Positions 5,534 to 5,679 of a DNA stretch of 5,679 nt are shown here, one piece after another; positions within the stretch are counted from its first letter, which is position 1; the number at the start of each line of letters is the position of its first letter. Origin of the DNA: Eubacterium sp. (lineage in GTDB: Bacteria > Bacillota_A > Clostridia > Peptostreptococcales > Anaerovoracaceae); assembly GCA_021769545.1 (NCBI GenBank), contig JAETSS010000095.1, positions 1 through 5,679 of the forward strand. The letters run 5' to 3'. The notes beneath the pieces are model-generated. The model ran no database searches. It saw only the letters and a list, made by a program, of their open reading frames with translations, and was not told the origin of the DNA. The position numbers were made by a program, and so were the translations under genes.

Positions 5534-5679
5534 TTACCATCTCTTAAGCGAGTATCCTTTCTCTTTGATTTCGTGCATTACGTCTATATCCTGATTCTTC
5601 TTGAGCAGAACGCCTATGAACGGCATCTCGTCCTTTATCTTTCTCACATCCACGCCGCTTATCATAAGTGCCTGGATCC
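5534..5679 (-). CDS. C-terminal end of the upstream partner gene, probably a MoxR-like AAA+ ATPase (5' truncated)
   Basis: The frame from 5677 down to a TAA at 5534-5536 gives 47 residues, including GVDVRKIKDEMPFIGVL and ending in KGYSLKRW; the rest lies beyond the window. No Walker or sensor motif is in this piece, so the AAA+ assignment rests on context: genes for CoxE-like VWA proteins are usually preceded by a MoxR-type ATPase gene. The stop codon is four bases before the VWA start, which indicates one operon. A different protein cannot be excluded. Confidence 0.55.
   Translation of the reverse strand, partial: IQALMISGVDVRKIKDEMPFIGVLLKKNQDIDVMHEIKEKGYSLKRW

Noticed and set aside
1..5679. 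CRISPR array, tRNA, rRNA, insertion sequence or riboswitch
   Set aside because: No spacer-repeat array, tRNA fold, transposase motif or known aptamer core was seen; the GATAC array is too short and too close-set for CRISPR.

Overview
The window looks like a piece of a low-to-medium GC Firmicute genome, most likely an anaerobic clostridial lineage. The pointers are strong AGGAGG ribosome binding sites, AT-rich intergenic DNA, a LexA with Firmicute-like features and a SucD/SauS-type CoA-acylating aldehyde dehydrogenase. This placement is inference. The sequence begins with an EcoRI site and ends with a BamHI site, so it is probably a cloned restriction fragment, and both terminal genes are cut.

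Layout. (1) Bases 1-213 (+) encode the last 70 residues of a regulator with a TyrR/Fis-type helix-turn-helix, most likely a sigma-54-dependent activator. (2) Bases 214-630 form a long regulatory gap. It holds four copies of a palindrome, YGATAC-N6-GTATCR, three of them in an exact 19-bp array. About 180-290 bp downstream lies an almost ideal sigma-54 -24/-12 promoter. (3) Bases 631-2058 (+) encode a CoA-acylating aldehyde dehydrogenase. (4) Bases 2159-3484 (+) encode a class III PLP omega-aminotransferase, separated from the first gene by a GC-rich intercistronic hairpin and followed by a strong intrinsic terminator. (5) Bases 3640-4302 (+) encode LexA, with its own promoter and a probable SOS box. 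(6) Bases 4336-5529 (-) encode a CoxE-like VWA-domain protein. It is convergent with lexA, and its stop codon lies inside the shared terminator hairpin. (7) Bases 5534-5679 (-) encode the C-terminal end of the gene upstream of the VWA gene, probably its MoxR-like AAA+ ATPase partner.

How they work together. The aminotransferase would convert an omega-amino compound into a semialdehyde, and the dehydrogenase would oxidise that to an acyl-CoA, or both steps could run in reverse. Candidate substrates are taurine, beta-alanine and 4-aminobutyrate; the sequence does not decide among them. The upstream regulator, the palindrome array with the same 6-N6-6 geometry as a TyrR box, and the sigma-54 promoter form a self-consistent substrate-induced switch. 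This is the most interesting part of the window. LexA and the AAA+/VWA pair appear to be independent neighbours.
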